Assembly (NCBI RefSeq): GCF_015291625.1
Contig: NZ_CP030047.1
Location: 8,488,501 to 8,552,500 of the forward strand
Direction of reading: 5' to 3'
Length of the DNA: 64,000 bases
From: Bradyrhizobium sp. CCBAU 53421
GTDB taxonomy: Bacteria; Pseudomonadota; Alphaproteobacteria; Rhizobiales; Xanthobacteraceae
A model generated the notes under the pieces. The model was not told where the DNA came from. It saw nothing but the letters and a program-made list of their open reading frames with translations, and did no database searches. The translations under genes were made by a program, and so were the position numbers. The first letter of the stretch is position 1, and every line of letters starts with the position of its first letter. Below, in pieces: positions 1-8,038 of the stretch.

Positions 1-32
1 CCTCAGCGGAGTCAACCCGGCCGATATCCTTG

Positions 33-302
33 CTAGGTGACGGTGACCTGCGGCAAAGGCGGCTTGCGCTCTGGAAGCTTTTTCTTCGGAGGCGCCGGCA
101 GCAATCCTTCGCGGATCGCCTGCTTCCGAGCGAGCTTGCGGGCCCGACGAATGGCCTCCGATCTTTCTCGCGTCTTTCTTTCCGAAGGCTTCTCATAGGC
201 GCGGCGTTGCTTCATCTCCCGGAAGACGCCTTCGCGCTGCATCTTTTTCTTCAGGACTCGAAGTGCCTGGTCGATATTGTTGTCGCGAACAAGGACCTGC
301 AT
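33..302 (-). CDS. rpsU: 30S ribosomal protein S21
   Basis: Small-subunit ribosomal protein of 89 residues. The N-terminus ([20 protein letters not shown]) is the S21 signature, followed by the basic [16 protein letters not shown] stretch. The start at 302 is chosen because S21 homology begins there and GAGGAG sits just upstream; the in-frame extension to 368 has no S21 homology. The C-terminus is a Lys/Pro-rich tail, as in alphaproteobacterial S21. It is the first complete gene in the window. A cold-shock gene lies divergently about 430 bases away, a common pairing of cold-responsive translation genes, but no shared promoter is visible. Confidence 0.95.
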   Translation of the reverse strand: MQVLVRDNNIDQALRVLKKKMQREGVFREMKQRRAYEKPSERKTRERSEAIRRARKLARKQAIREGLLPAPPKKKLPERKPPLPQVTVT

Positions 303-368
303 CAAAACTCCTCGGTGGCTGCGAACTGGAACAGTCCTGCACGCAGCCTTCGCGCAGGGGACGTTCAC

Positions 369-679
369 GATTGTGAGGATGAGAGTAACGGCGTAATTCT
401 ACGCCAGCTTCGAACAAGCCGGTCTGCTCGCCGTGCCGATACGGTTGGTAGAATGACCGGATCACTACCGCACGGCCGTGTCAATCGATTAGGCCTCCCT
501 CGGCGGGCCCGTTCGAAGCTCTCGATCGGCGGCGGAGGCGCCCAACGGAAACAAATCAGCGCTCTCCCTTGTATATCGACCGCACATAGCGTACATGTGA
601 ACTGTATTCGATTAGCCGCTGTGCCTTGTTGAACGCGCCCGCGGGCTCCTTTTCCAAAGACATCGACGAAGTTGAAATC
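369..679. other. Non-coding stretch between rpsU and the cold-shock gene
   Basis: No convincing gene is seen. The open frames here lack a ribosome-binding site and family resemblance. It should contain the promoters of rpsU (minus) and of the cold-shock gene (plus), but I cannot place -35/-10 boxes reliably. Confidence 0.5.
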
Positions 680-700
680 ACCGCGTGACTGTCACGCGGT
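680..700. promoter_or_regulatory. Perfect 10-bp inverted repeat in the cold-shock leader
   Basis: ACCGCGTGAC and GTCACGCGGT form perfect 10-bp arms around a single T, 27 bases before the cspA start. With a one-base centre it suits a dimeric protein operator better than a tight RNA hairpin. A structured cold-shock mRNA leader is the alternative. Confidence 0.6.
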
Positions 701-727
701 ACGCGTTCGTGCGCTTTGGAGATCAAG

Positions 728-937
728 ATGACGACAGGTACTGTTAAGTGGTTCAATAGCCAAAAGGGTTTCGGTTTTATCCAGCCGGAAGACGGCAGCA
801 GCGATGTGTTCGTTCACATGAGCGCGGTCGAACGGGCCGGTCTTTCGGGTCTCGCGGAGGGCCAAAAGGTCCACTACGAGGTCAAGACCGACAGGATTCG
901 GGGCAAGGTCAGCGCCGAGAGCCTCTCGCTGGCGTGA
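728..937 (+). CDS. cspA: Cold-shock protein, CspA family
   Basis: Single-stranded nucleic-acid-binding cold-shock protein of 69 residues, the usual family length. RNP1 is KGFGFI at residues 13-18 and RNP2 is VFVHM from about residue 27. A GGAG lies 7 bases before the ATG at 728; an in-frame TTG at 716 overlaps this Shine-Dalgarno and is rejected. Members melt mRNA structure and act as transcription antiterminators in the cytoplasm. A strong inverted repeat lies in the leader and a terminator hairpin follows the gene, so it is probably a single-gene transcript. Bradyrhizobia carry several csp paralogues, so the suffix is only generic. Confidence 0.95.
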   Translation: MTTGTVKWFNSQKGFGFIQPEDGSSDVFVHMSAVERAGLSGLAEGQKVHYEVKTDRIRGKVSAESLSLA

Positions 938-981
938 GTTTCGTCGTGTCGTTTCACGGATGTACTGAAACGACCATGCTG

Positions 982-1011
982 CCCGCTCGATCTCCGGATT
1001 GAGCGGGTTTT
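982..1011 (+). terminator. Rho-independent terminator of the cold-shock gene
   Basis: CCCGCTC pairs with GAGCGGG (982-988 and 1001-1007), followed by TTTT. It lies 45 bases after the cspA stop. Confidence 0.85.
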
Positions 1012-1032
1012 GCCTGTTGAGCGGTGGTGAGC

Positions 1033-1275
1033 ATGAGCGTCAAGAAGCCGGCAGAATTATCACCGGAAAGCATCGCGCGTGCGAACCGAAAGCGATTGGC
1101 CGTTGAAGAAGGAGCGCGCGCGATGGTGGATGTCGGAAGGCAGGCCATCGAGGTTCGCAAAAACATGGCGCGACTTCGAGAACTCCGCGAGACCAGGGAA
1201 GCCGCCGCTGCAACGTGTCTGACACCGTTGCCGGCGCTTTCGCCAAAGAAGCGCACCAGGAAGTTGCCGCGATAG
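1033..1275 (+). CDS. Hypothetical small basic protein
   Basis: A protein of about 80 residues, rich in Ala, Arg and Glu. The middle (about 20-60) is predicted helical and highly charged, and the tail is basic (PKKRTRKLPR). No family is recognised. The start could be ATG 1033 or GTG 1024; a weak GGTGG precedes both. It follows the cspA terminator and so would have its own promoter. Probably a cytoplasmic protein limited to this bacterial group. Confidence 0.5.
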   Translation: MSVKKPAELSPESIARANRKRLAVEEGARAMVDVGRQAIEVRKNMARLRELRETREAAAATCLTPLPALSPKKRTRKLPR

Positions 1276-1332
1276 TCAACTTCGGCAGTGGTCGATGATT
1301 GTGCCGAGGACCAAGCCTCACCAAGCCGGAGC

Positions 1333-1557
1333 ATGCAGATCGTGCGTAGAGCCAAGTCACTCGGCGACGGAACAATAACGTTCTCTCTTGCGCTCGGCGC
1401 AGCTCGACAGATGTGCCGGCTCACAACGACATTTCAGACGGACAAGCAAGCCCTTAGTTATCTTCATAAGTACCGGACGGAACTGGAGCAGATGGCGCGG
1501 GCGCGCCTTGCTTCGGGGCAACTTGAAGACGGGATCGTAGTGCTCTCGATGCTCTAG
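1333..1557 (+). CDS. Hypothetical small protein
   Basis: About 74 residues from ATG 1333; an in-frame GTG at 1288 would add 15. The C-terminal half (TDKQALSYLHKYRTELEQMARARL then GQLEDGIVVLSML), split here only to describe it, reads like one amphipathic helix followed by a short strand. This gives the frame a protein-like look that the other frames lack. No domain is recognised. A GGAG lies very near the ATG. Confidence 0.45.
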   Translation: MQIVRRAKSLGDGTITFSLALGAARQMCRLTTTFQTDKQALSYLHKYRTELEQMARARLASGQLEDGIVVLSML

Positions 1558-1910
1558 CTTTGGCCGGGACCGCGATGCCACGCTATTTGCTCCCAGCGTC
1601 TTGCCTGAAAGGTCGTTCCTAACGAAGCCAAATGCGGCACCCAGCGGAACGGCCATCATCTGACGCCCGCTCGGCTGTGGGCCGGTTCCAGTTTAGGGTC
1701 GCCTCGGTTGGCGAGCCTCTCGTCGCTCTCTTCCAGAGAGCCGCGTAAGCTTCAAGCGGCTCAGCAGGCGCTTTGGCATCTCCTCCCAATCACGGCCGAA
1801 AAGCGACTATTCGATCCTCATCCAATGCACCCCTCATTGCGTCCGGCTGGACTGGTCCTCATGTTTCTCACAGACCCAACGCGGGTCATCGCAGCGGATG
1901 CAGTGAGCCA
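1558..1910. other. Stretch without a supportable gene
   Basis: A plus-strand open frame at 1708-1956 runs through most of it, but it has no ribosome-binding site and no recognisable content, and it runs into the opposing zinc-ribbon gene. Nothing else stands out. Confidence 0.4.
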
Positions 1911-2105
1911 TTATGACGACCCGGCGGGCACACGGAATAATTGCCAACCCGAATAGCTATAAGGGCTCGACCATTGGTGCACCAATCTAGCGCAATGAAC
2001 GCAGTGAAACTGACCGCTTCGATTGTCGTGATCTTGTGAGGCGTTATATGTGGCGCCACAGCTCTGGCAGGAAAAAAATACCGAGATTTGAGGCAAACTG
2101 ATCAT
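1911..2105 (-). CDS. Small zinc-ribbon-like protein
   Basis: A 64-residue protein with two CxxC pairs: CQSC near residue 12 and CVHC near residue 34, about 20 residues apart, followed by an aromatic tail (HQWSSPYSYSGWQ). This spacing suggests a zinc knuckle. The start at 2105 (MISLPQISVFF) is preferred because the cysteine domain follows directly; a longer frame from 2144 adds 13 unremarkable residues. Function unknown; nucleic-acid binding is possible but not shown. Confidence 0.55.
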   Translation of the reverse strand: MISLPQISVFFSCQSCGATYNASQDHDNRSGQFHCVHCARLVHQWSSPYSYSGWQLFRVPAGSS

Positions 2106-2479
2106 TTGACCGTGCGCTACTCCCTGCGTGGGGCGAAAGCGCAATCGGCGTTCTCATCACCGATAGAAGCCACGGGCGGAGCGGTGATGTAGAAAGCATA
2201 CGCCGAACCTGCTGGCAGCGATAGGCCCACAATTGAAAACAAAGAAGTGGAACATCCGGTCCGAACTCCCGGTCAAACGCAAGACCCGCAAGGTAAGGGC
2301 AAAGTCACGGACAACAACTGAGGGGGGCTTAGACAAAGCGACGCCGCCCGTTTGAAAATCTTACAGGCGGCGCAGCCTTCCAGCCCGAGAGGGAACTAAC
2401 AAAATCCCGGATATTGATCCGTCCGGCCGGGACGAGAAAAGGTTCAGCCTTTTTCGAACTGGCCGCGATTGAGGCAGCC
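2106..2479. other. Stretch without a gene
   Basis: No convincing coding frame. A GC-rich inverted repeat (GCCGCC near 2343 against GGCGGC near 2368) could be a weak transcription end for a neighbour, but it lacks a T tract. Confidence 0.35.
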
Positions 2480-2710
2480 TTACTGCTTCAATCCGTGGAA
2501 CACGAAGGCGGCTTGAAACAGCAGCCCCTTGCCTGTTCGAACTTCGATTGTCACGTCATGGTCGTCGCCAGAACGCCCCGCGTCTCGTGCGATGTCGGCC
2601 ATTGTGTGTGCTGCCTCCATCTTGGCGTCTCGCAGATCATTCAACTCCAGGCCCTCTTCGTCAGGGTAGAGATGTCCATCGTCTCGGATGTCGAAGAAAT
2701 AGCGGATCAT
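2480..2710 (-). CDS. DUF6894 family small protein
   Basis: A 76-residue protein opening with MIRYFFDIRDDGHLYPDEEG, the DUF6894 signature: a short strand with an aromatic pair, then a D-E-G turn. Helix and strand follow (AKMEAAHTMADIARDA; VTIEVRTGKGLLFQAAFVF). The start at 2710 is set by this motif; 12 upstream in-frame residues are unrelated. The function of the family is unknown. It is abundant in Bradyrhizobium, and two further copies lie in this window (6832-7059 and 21069-21302), suggesting local spread. Confidence 0.85.
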   Translation of the reverse strand: MIRYFFDIRDDGHLYPDEEGLELNDLRDAKMEAAHTMADIARDAGRSGDDHDVTIEVRTGKGLLFQAAFVFHGLKQ

Positions 2711-2898
2711 GGCTGGCTCTCCCGTCCGTTCGAGGCGGGAGCGCATCGCGTCTCTCAGCCACCAGCGCCCAAGGACTTCGTGCCGGTGATTTCCTTACAA
2801 CGAAACTCTCGCGGGTTCGTTTCTAGCAACCGATTGCTCGAAGTCCTGAAACTGGGATGTCGGCCCATTCTTCCCATTTTCCGCCAACTGAGGCGGCC

Positions 2899-3051
2899 TT
2901 ACTTCTGTTCGGGATGCAATTCGCGCTTCTGATCTTCGTAATGTTTGGTCAGAAGGGCCATCCCCGCTAAGGTCAGCTCATCGGTTACATTCGGGGACAG
3001 CGCTTTTAAATGCGCAATCTTGCCGTCAAGTTCGACGCATTTTTCGCACAT
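2899..3051 (-). CDS. MCEKC-type 50-residue protein
   Basis: This 50-residue protein starts MCEKCVELDGKIAHLKAL and ends KRELHPEQK. It has an N-terminal CxxC and one long helix. A paralogue of the same length (MCEKCIELDRRIEHYQKL ... HPDQG) lies at 4866-5018. The match of both ends supports the ATG at 3051 rather than the upstream start at 3210. The CxxC right at the N-terminus could bind metal or form a disulfide. Function unknown. Confidence 0.7.
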   Translation of the reverse strand: MCEKCVELDGKIAHLKALSPNVTDELTLAGMALLTKHYEDQKRELHPEQK

Positions 3052-3241
3052 GACACGCTCCCAGTCCGTGAAAGGCGGGAGCGCAAACGGGTCTCTCTGC
3101 CACCGGCGCCCGGTGTAGTTGTCGGTGATACCGGGATAACAGGGGCCGCCATGGATGCGTTCCTGTAGAATTCGTCTGGCCAGCAAGGGTTTGACCGGAA
3201 CTCCGTTCACCCATGGAGAACTCCCGGAGACATACCTTGCT

Positions 3242-3472
3242 TCAATGGGTCATCGGCGGCGATATCGAACCGATCACGCGCATATCCTCACTGCGGACAG
3301 TGACGGCGCGCCCCGTCTCTCGTGCGATCTTCCGGGCGGCCCTCATGGCGGCATCTTCATCAGTGTATTCGAGCACGATGATGCTGCCTTTCCCCGAAAA
3401 CGCGGCGGGGTTCGATACGTTGAGAATAATCAAAGGCGCCTTCCGGGTCATTGTAGTGACCTCGTATTTCAT
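3242..3472 (-). CDS. Small alpha/beta protein, paralogue of 8039-8221
   Basis: A 76-residue protein. Its core IIVLEYTDEDAAMRAARKI then ETGRAVTVRSEDM matches the core of the protein at 8039-8221 (FIVLEIADEDRAFEVARRI ... MGREVTVRDASW). A strand-helix-strand fold of about 50 residues is likely. The ATG at 3472 overlaps the stop of the upstream 40-residue membrane miniprotein (ATGA), which fixes the start. It is the last gene of a three-gene miniprotein operon (3795 to 3242). Function unknown. Confidence 0.65.
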   Translation of the reverse strand: MKYEVTTMTRKAPLIILNVSNPAAFSGKGSIIVLEYTDEDAAMRAARKIARETGRAVTVRSEDMRVIGSISPPMTH

Positions 3473-3591
3473 CCCAGCAGAAGCCAGGCCACGCTAGCGA
3501 TCAGGGCCACAAACGACACTGCCGCAGCACAGACGAAGGCAATCTCGACGCTGTCGAATTGGTGTTGGTCCGCGTGCATCGTTGCCCCCAT
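3469..3591 (-). CDS. 40-residue single-span membrane miniprotein
   Basis: It encodes 40 residues: a polar start (MGATMHADQHQFDS) and then one hydrophobic span (IAFVCAAAVSFVALIASVAW) ending LLLG. Its stop codon overlaps the start of the next gene by ATGA, and its ATG lies 3 bases after the stop of the gene before it, so it is tightly packed in an operon. Met5 (3579), with GGGGG before it, is an alternative start. No family is recognised. The bounded hydrophobic helix and the coupling argue that it is real. Confidence 0.6.
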   Translation of the reverse strand: MGATMHADQHQFDSVEIAFVCAAAVSFVALIASVAWLLLG

Positions 3592-3594
3592 GGT

Positions 3595-3795
3595 CTAGAG
3601 GGGAGCCCGTGGACCGGGGGACATGAGCCACTCGGTCAAATGAGCGGTGGTCTCGTCGTACCGCGCCTTTCTCAGCAAAGCTTCCCGCTCTCGACACGGG
3701 GGAAGGTTTCTAGCTCGTCGGCGTAGCTCGCTCGCTTCCTGGGTGAGACGTTCTTCAAGGGGGATAATCTGAGCAACCCTGCGTCGTCGCTTCAT
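3595..3795 (-). CDS. Conserved small Arg/Glu-rich protein
   Basis: A 66-residue protein, MKRRRRVAQIIPLEERLTQE... then EREALLRKARYDETTAHLTEWL. The layout, a basic N-terminus, a charged helix, then a second helix ending in EWL and a Pro-rich tail, resembles miniproteins I associate with bradyrhizobia. It is first in the three-gene operon with the membrane miniprotein and the small alpha/beta protein. Function unknown; probably a cytoplasmic helical hairpin. Confidence 0.7.
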   Translation of the reverse strand: MKRRRRVAQIIPLEERLTQEASELRRRARNLPPCREREALLRKARYDETTAHLTEWLMSPGPRAPL

Positions 3796-3823
3796 GACAC
3801 CAACCTCGTCTTGCTTACGGGTC

Positions 3824-4084
3824 CTAACCGTTGGGTTTGAGCTTCACGAACATAATATGCGGTTCCCCGGCGTTCAGAAGCATCTCGAATCCGACATTGA
3901 TCTTCATTCGAAATGCTTTCTCGGCTGTGCTCTCGCTAAAGGTGGCGACCGAGCCACCCGAATACAAGGCTTTCACGGCGGGCACGACAAATGAGATGAA
4001 TGCGTACTGCGCGATCAGGACTATATGACACAGCGCTCGTTCCAAATCTTCTCTGCGCAGTGACTTTCGGATCGCGACCGGCAC
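3824..4084 (-). CDS. Possible hypothetical protein
   Basis: An 86-residue open frame with a hydrophobic patch (IVLIAQYAFISFVVPAVKAL, residues about 21-40) and a C-terminal part that reads protein-like. No ribosome-binding site is clear, and plus-strand frames overlap it. No family is recognised; it may be spurious. Confidence 0.3.
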   Translation of the reverse strand: MPVAIRKSLRREDLERALCHIVLIAQYAFISFVVPAVKALYSGGSVATFSESTAEKAFRMKINVGFEMLLNAGEPHIMFVKLKPNG

Positions 4085-4510
4085 ACGACGTTTTAGTGCT
4101 CGCTATTGGCCAGCCACAGGCGTAGGGTCGCTGGCATCACCGTATTATCAACGGCATCGACCGGTGACTGAGGGTCACATGCGCTCGCGCCAACGAACTA
4201 GCAGGAGCGTTCGATGTCGCGTTTTCGTGCCTCGGAGTGGATCGTCCCACCGGTGATCGTGCCACTGTTTCTTCTGCTTCTCGTATGTGCGGCGGCCATC
4301 CTCAATGGCTAGCACGGCTCTCTTGGTCTGCTCGGTCACAGAGAGAGCTTATCACGTCACTTTCGGCGCGGCGCGGAAAGACCGTCATGATGCGCCTTAC
4401 GCGAACTCGGCGCGAGGGCAACATGGACGCCAGCATCCTTACGTCGCCCTCGACGCATATTGCAACTAAATGGGCTGGAAGAACTCAGACCCCAATTGGA
4501 GATAGACATC
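4085..4510. other. Stretch without a supportable gene
   Basis: Several overlapping frames exist on both strands, but none has a start signal or family resemblance. It should contain the promoter of the small-protein run beginning at 4511. Confidence 0.4.
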
Positions 4511-4645
4511 ATGGCCAAGGGACAGCAACGCGGCAATCGCGAAGCCAAGAAACCGAAGAAGGAAAAGGCAAAGGTGATCGCAGCGGCGCCGAGCCGCAAA
4601 GAGGCCGCCTGGCAGCCGGACTTCGGTCCTGCAAAGAAGAAGTAG
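4511..4645 (+). CDS. Conserved Lys-rich miniprotein
   Basis: 44 residues opening MAKGQQRGNREAKKPKKEK and ending WQPDFGPAKKK. The MAKGQ-RGN-EAKKPK start is recurrent in rhizobial miniproteins, which fixes the ATG at 4511 over the longer frame from 4460. It is strongly basic and probably disordered, so it may bind RNA or DNA (inference). It heads a run of three tiny plus-strand genes (4511, 4668, 4866) spaced 20-40 bases apart. Confidence 0.7.
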   Translation: MAKGQQRGNREAKKPKKEKAKVIAAAPSRKEAAWQPDFGPAKKK

Positions 4646-4667
4646 GCAGAGGTTGAGCTTTGTTTCG

Positions 4668-4826
4668 ATGGCTTCCAAGATCCCGAGCGAGATGGCGCTG
4701 GAAGTCGCCCTCTATCAGTCTTGGAACGTCAACTTCGTCATCACAAGCGGCACAAGGCCGTCAAGCGTTGAAGCAATCGCTGACGGCACTGAGCTTCTCC
4801 TCGATGCCTATCGACGGCGGTACTGA
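4668..4826 (+). CDS. 52-residue hypothetical protein
   Basis: It begins MASKIPSEMALEVALYQSWN and ends LLLDAYRRRY. The frame gives an acidic/hydrophobic helix, a TSGTRPSS turn and a second helix; overlapping frames do not look like protein. It lies 22 bases after the Lys-rich miniprotein and 39 bases before the MCEKC gene, so a common transcript is likely. Family unknown. Confidence 0.6.
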   Translation: MASKIPSEMALEVALYQSWNVNFVITSGTRPSSVEAIADGTELLLDAYRRRY

Positions 4827-4865
4827 GGACGACAGGCGCTCCCGCCTCCTAGCTGGGGACTCTCC

Positions 4866-5018
4866 ATGTGCGAGAAGTGCATCGAACTCGACAGGAGAAT
4901 CGAGCATTACCAAAAGCTCTCAAGCTTTGTAACCGACCAGACCGCGCAAGAGGGAATCCGCTTTCTTATTGCAAAATACTGCGCAGACAAGAAAGCGATT
5001 CATCCGGATCAGGGATAA
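4866..5018 (+). CDS. MCEKC-type 50-residue protein, second copy
   Basis: 50 residues starting MCEKCIELDRRIEHYQKL and ending KKAIHPDQG. It is a paralogue of the minus-strand gene at 2899-3051: equal length, same N-terminal CxxC, same H-P-(E/D)-Q end. It has additional Cys39. It is the third gene of the small plus-strand run. No function is known. Confidence 0.7.
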   Translation: MCEKCIELDRRIEHYQKLSSFVTDQTAQEGIRFLIAKYCADKKAIHPDQG

Positions 5019-5162
5019 CGCCGCCTGGCTGTTGGGCGAAGCATTCCGCGGGCTCTTCACGCCGGCCACGACGACGTAGCGATCTTCAAATAGAAATTCG
5101 AAGCCCAGCCGGTCGTCGGCATTAGTCCATAAGTTTCAAGCCGGCGGCCCAGTCGATCCCCT

Positions 5163-5429
5163 ATGACGGTCGGCGAGATGCTCACGGCTCAGGAGCGCCA
5201 CCCCGGCGGCCGGCACATTGCGTTTCATGATGGAAGCACCCCATCACGAGAAGCTCACGACGTCTTTGTCAATGACGACCGGTATATTGCGTCCGCATCC
5301 GTCTTCGGGATCACGGATTTGCTGATGGCCAATTTCGTTCGCCATGAAGCATGGCGTAGCGCCGGACGCACACTGGACGTGTCGTTCTTCACCCAGGCGT
5401 ACGATTCTGTGATGAGGCAAACGGCATGA
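5163..5429 (+). CDS. Hypothetical protein
   Basis: An 88-residue frame with fairly protein-like content (ASASVFGITDLLMANFVRHE, then LDVSFFTQAYDSVMRQTA). The part up to residue 35 is polar. There is no recognised family and no strong ribosome-binding site; it could be a fragment of a longer ancestral gene. Confidence 0.4.
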   Translation: MTVGEMLTAQERHPGGRHIAFHDGSTPSREAHDVFVNDDRYIASASVFGITDLLMANFVRHEAWRSAGRTLDVSFFTQAYDSVMRQTA

Positions 5430-5500
5430 TTGCGGGAGCGGGCGACATGGAGGAGCCCTCCACGGCGGAGCTTCGCTCGGCGGTACCATCAAGCCAGTGA

Positions 5501-5549
5501 AATCGTACAAGATAGTAGCATGTCGCACAAAATCGTAGATTTGGTAGCC
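5501..5549. repeat. Dispersed repeat, copy 1
   Basis: It begins AATCGTACAAGAT and continues, 16 bases later, with AAATCGTAGATTTGG. The second copy at 5682-5731 keeps both blocks at the same spacing. A partial match to the second block lies near 38187-38203. Confidence 0.5.
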
Positions 5550-5681
5550 GGGGAGCACCCGCCCCCCGACCTTCATTTGTTTGCGAACTGCGGTTCGGCG
5601 CTAAAGCGAACAATGCTGAAGGGCTCCCGTCCGTTAACGCGAATTCGGCGAACGCCCTTCGCGCGATCATCCAGCGAACGC

Positions 5682-5731
5682 AATCGTACAAGATCGTGCT
5701 CTAGCGTGGAAAAGCGTAGTTTGGTGCGCCA
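5682..5731. repeat. Dispersed repeat, copy 2
   Basis: AATCGTACAAGAT is followed after 16 bases by AAAGCGTAGTTTGG. It is a direct repeat of 5501-5549, 181 bases downstream. It may be the remnant of a small mobile or palindromic element. Confidence 0.5.
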
Positions 5732-6831
5732 TTCAGAACAAAACAGCGAACTCTTATATAATTGAAATATCTAAATAATTTACCGTTCGCCCAATGGCGG
5801 CCAGAGCTGTAGATGCCGTTCGGATGAACTCAATGTGCTCGAATGGCCATCCGACGCGCAGTTGGGCCGTGACAGTTATTTCATGCCAAGGAGCTCCGCA
5901 CTGGAAGACTATATCAGCAGGGCATAGATGCTTTCCCGAGGTCCGGCGCCGTGCACGTCGCCGGCTGACCGGACGACCGGCAAACGATCCGGATTCGATA
6001 GCCGTCTGCGCGGCGGCGGAAAGCACCGCGCGGCCTCCCAGTCGCTGATTGCGAGCCGCCATCTTGGCGATAATCTGAGACGGTGCACTGACATACATCC
6101 CTCAGCACCGCAGGTGCAACGTCGATCGGGGCTCGCCCGTCGGGCTCGCCAGCGTTAGTTTTTCTCCGTTATTTTCGAGGCCAGATCATGAAAAGGTCTG
6201 ACCGAAGAGCCGCCGCAATTTGGACATGGCGGCTGGAGACCGTTTGCCGGAAGCTGCCTAACGGCGGTGACCACGAAACCCTCAGCGAGTGGCCCAAGCA
6301 CTTTTGCCGGCGGGCAAAAGCGGCCATGCGATCTCGGTTTGGCTATGGTGACACCGCCACAGTATGGGAGCGATGCGGACTGGCTGATACTCTGGTTTAC
6401 GTCGATTTGCCGCCTGCGGAGCACTATTAGTGGGTGACAAAGCGCCTGATCAAGGGCTTGATTGCCGACCCGGAAGGCTGGCCAAAGGACAGCCCGCTTT
6501 GGGACAGCACGATGTCGAGCTACAGGGTTCTGCCGCGCTGCCACCGCTACCTGACGCCGACATACAGGCAACTTGTCTCCGAAATGGCGGCCTCCAAGCG
6601 CGCCGCTCATCTCAGATCGTCGCGGGAAATGGTTGCATTTCTCAGCAATGTTACGGACGAGTGGAGGGGTCGGCGCTTGCAGCCCATCGTGACACATTGC
6701 GCCGCATTAACGGAAGATCAGTTCTCTCGAAGCGATCTGCCCGACCTCCTTTCAGGGCCTTGATGAAGGACCGCGGATTACACAAATTGCCAGGGCTTGG
6801 CAAAGCATCAGGAGGCCTGCTTCGGAAGCGA

Positions 6832-7059
6832 TCAGTGCCTTTCGGCCAACACGTGGACGATGCAAACTGGATTCTCCGCCTCATCGGATACTTCCAGTCG
6901 CCATTCCCGGCCAGACTCGAGCGCACCATCCAAGTCTTGAAGAAGTTGTCCAGTGGTGAAGATGGCCTCTTTCCACGCAGCGTCCTTACCAGGAAGTTCG
7001 ACGCCGGTTTCATCGGCGTGACGGTTCCCGTGATGGATATGAAAGAAATAACGTGGCAT
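6832..7059 (-). CDS. DUF6894 family small protein, second copy
   Basis: 75 residues beginning MPRYFFHIHHGNRHADETG, the DUF6894 aromatic strand and D-E-G turn, then WKEAIFTTGQLLQDLDGAL and a closing strand (EWRLEVSDEAENPVCIVHV). The start at 7059 follows the motif; the longer frame from 7104 adds unrelated residues. It diverges from the Crp/Fnr regulator at 7187, sharing an intergenic region of about 130 bases. Function unknown. Confidence 0.8.
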   Translation of the reverse strand: MPRYFFHIHHGNRHADETGVELPGKDAAWKEAIFTTGQLLQDLDGALESGREWRLEVSDEAENPVCIVHVLAERH

Positions 7060-7186
7060 TTTAGATAGTGGATCCGGATCATTGCGGTAAATCCAGCGAA
7101 ACAATTGAATACATATGCGCTCGTTCCAAGCGTATGGTCGAGAAGCGGACTGTTTCTCGCCTTACGCCCTCTCAAGGAACCCTGAG

Positions 7187-7903
7187 ATGCCCATCGAGAT
7201 GGTGATACGCAAATTGCGGCTGCACTCTGAGTTGCCTGACGCGGATGTTGCGGCGCTCAGGTCGATCGTGGCGCCGGTAAAGATTTATCCGGAAGATTCG
7301 GTCATCATTCGCGAAGGGGAGCCCAGTACTCAGTGCTGCGTGATACTGAGCGGCTTTGCGTACCGGTCCAAGGTTTCGGAACAGGGGAAGCGGCAGATCC
7401 TGTCTTTCCACATTGCGGGCGACATGCCCGATCTCCACGGCCTGCCGCTGAAGCGCATGGATCATGACCTGACGACGCTCTCGGAGGCGCAGCTCGGTTT
7501 TATCAATCATGATTCGCTGGAGCGGATCCTCATCACCCGTCCGGCATTGGCGCGGGCACTCTGGCGAGAAACGCTTCTCGATGCAGCGCTATTCCGACAG
7601 TGGATCGTCAATCTGGGCACGCGATCGGCGTCAGGACGCTTGGCCTATCTGATTGCGGAATTGCGCCAGAGACTTGGAGCCATGGGGATGGTAGCCAACG
7701 AGCAGTTTAACTTTCCGGTTACGCAATCGAAGCTCGCCGACGCGCTTGGACTAAGCGTCGTGCACGTCAACCGAGTCCTTCAAGCGTTCCGCTCGCAGGG
7801 TATTCTTGATTTGAAGCGAAGCGTGGTCACGCTTGGCGATCTCGAGAAGATCGTCGAGCTCGGCGGGTTTGACAGTCTCGAGGACGACATTAGCACGGCA
7901 TAG
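7187..7903 (+). CDS. Crp/Fnr family transcriptional regulator
   Basis: A DNA-binding regulator of 238 residues. The N-terminal cyclic-nucleotide-like beta-roll domain is at about residues 15-115 (PEDSVIIREGEPSTQCCVILSG). A C-terminal winged helix lies near 170-225, with recognition region VTQSKLADALGLSVVHVNRVL. No FNR cysteine cluster is seen, so it is not an oxygen-sensing Fe-S type; it fits the group often annotated as Crp/Fnr in bradyrhizobia. Start 7187 (MPIEMVIRKL) has AAGGAA upstream; the frame from 7115 is longer but lacks homology. Target genes cannot be read from the sequence. Confidence 0.9.
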   Translation: MPIEMVIRKLRLHSELPDADVAALRSIVAPVKIYPEDSVIIREGEPSTQCCVILSGFAYRSKVSEQGKRQILSFHIAGDMPDLHGLPLKRMDHDLTTLSEAQLGFINHDSLERILITRPALARALWRETLLDAALFRQWIVNLGTRSASGRLAYLIAELRQRLGAMGMVANEQFNFPVTQSKLADALGLSVVHVNRVLQAFRSQGILDLKRSVVTLGDLEKIVELGGFDSLEDDISTA

Positions 7904-8038
7904 CTCTGCGCCTGCCTGGCTGTACCGTGATGGCTTGCTGCCCCCGCATTGATGAGGAGCAGCCGCGTAGCAAATTGCTCTGCAAAGGCATGGGGAAGGC
8001 GCGTCGCTGCCGCGGGCATCATTCATAAAAAACTGATC

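Larger units (their letters stand above)
5430..6831. other. Gene-poor stretch with a diverged direct repeat
   Basis: No confident gene. Open frames at 6188-6430 and 6434-6763 (plus) and 6155-6697 (minus) overlap each other and have no recognisable content; the minus frame ends with an isolated CPNCGG motif. Between 5501 and 5732 there are two copies of a roughly 49-base repeat, listed separately. Confidence 0.45.

Noticed and set aside
6155..6763. Open frames on both strands, one ending in CPNCGG
   Set aside because: They overlap heavily, lack start signals, and the cysteine pair is isolated; probably chance.
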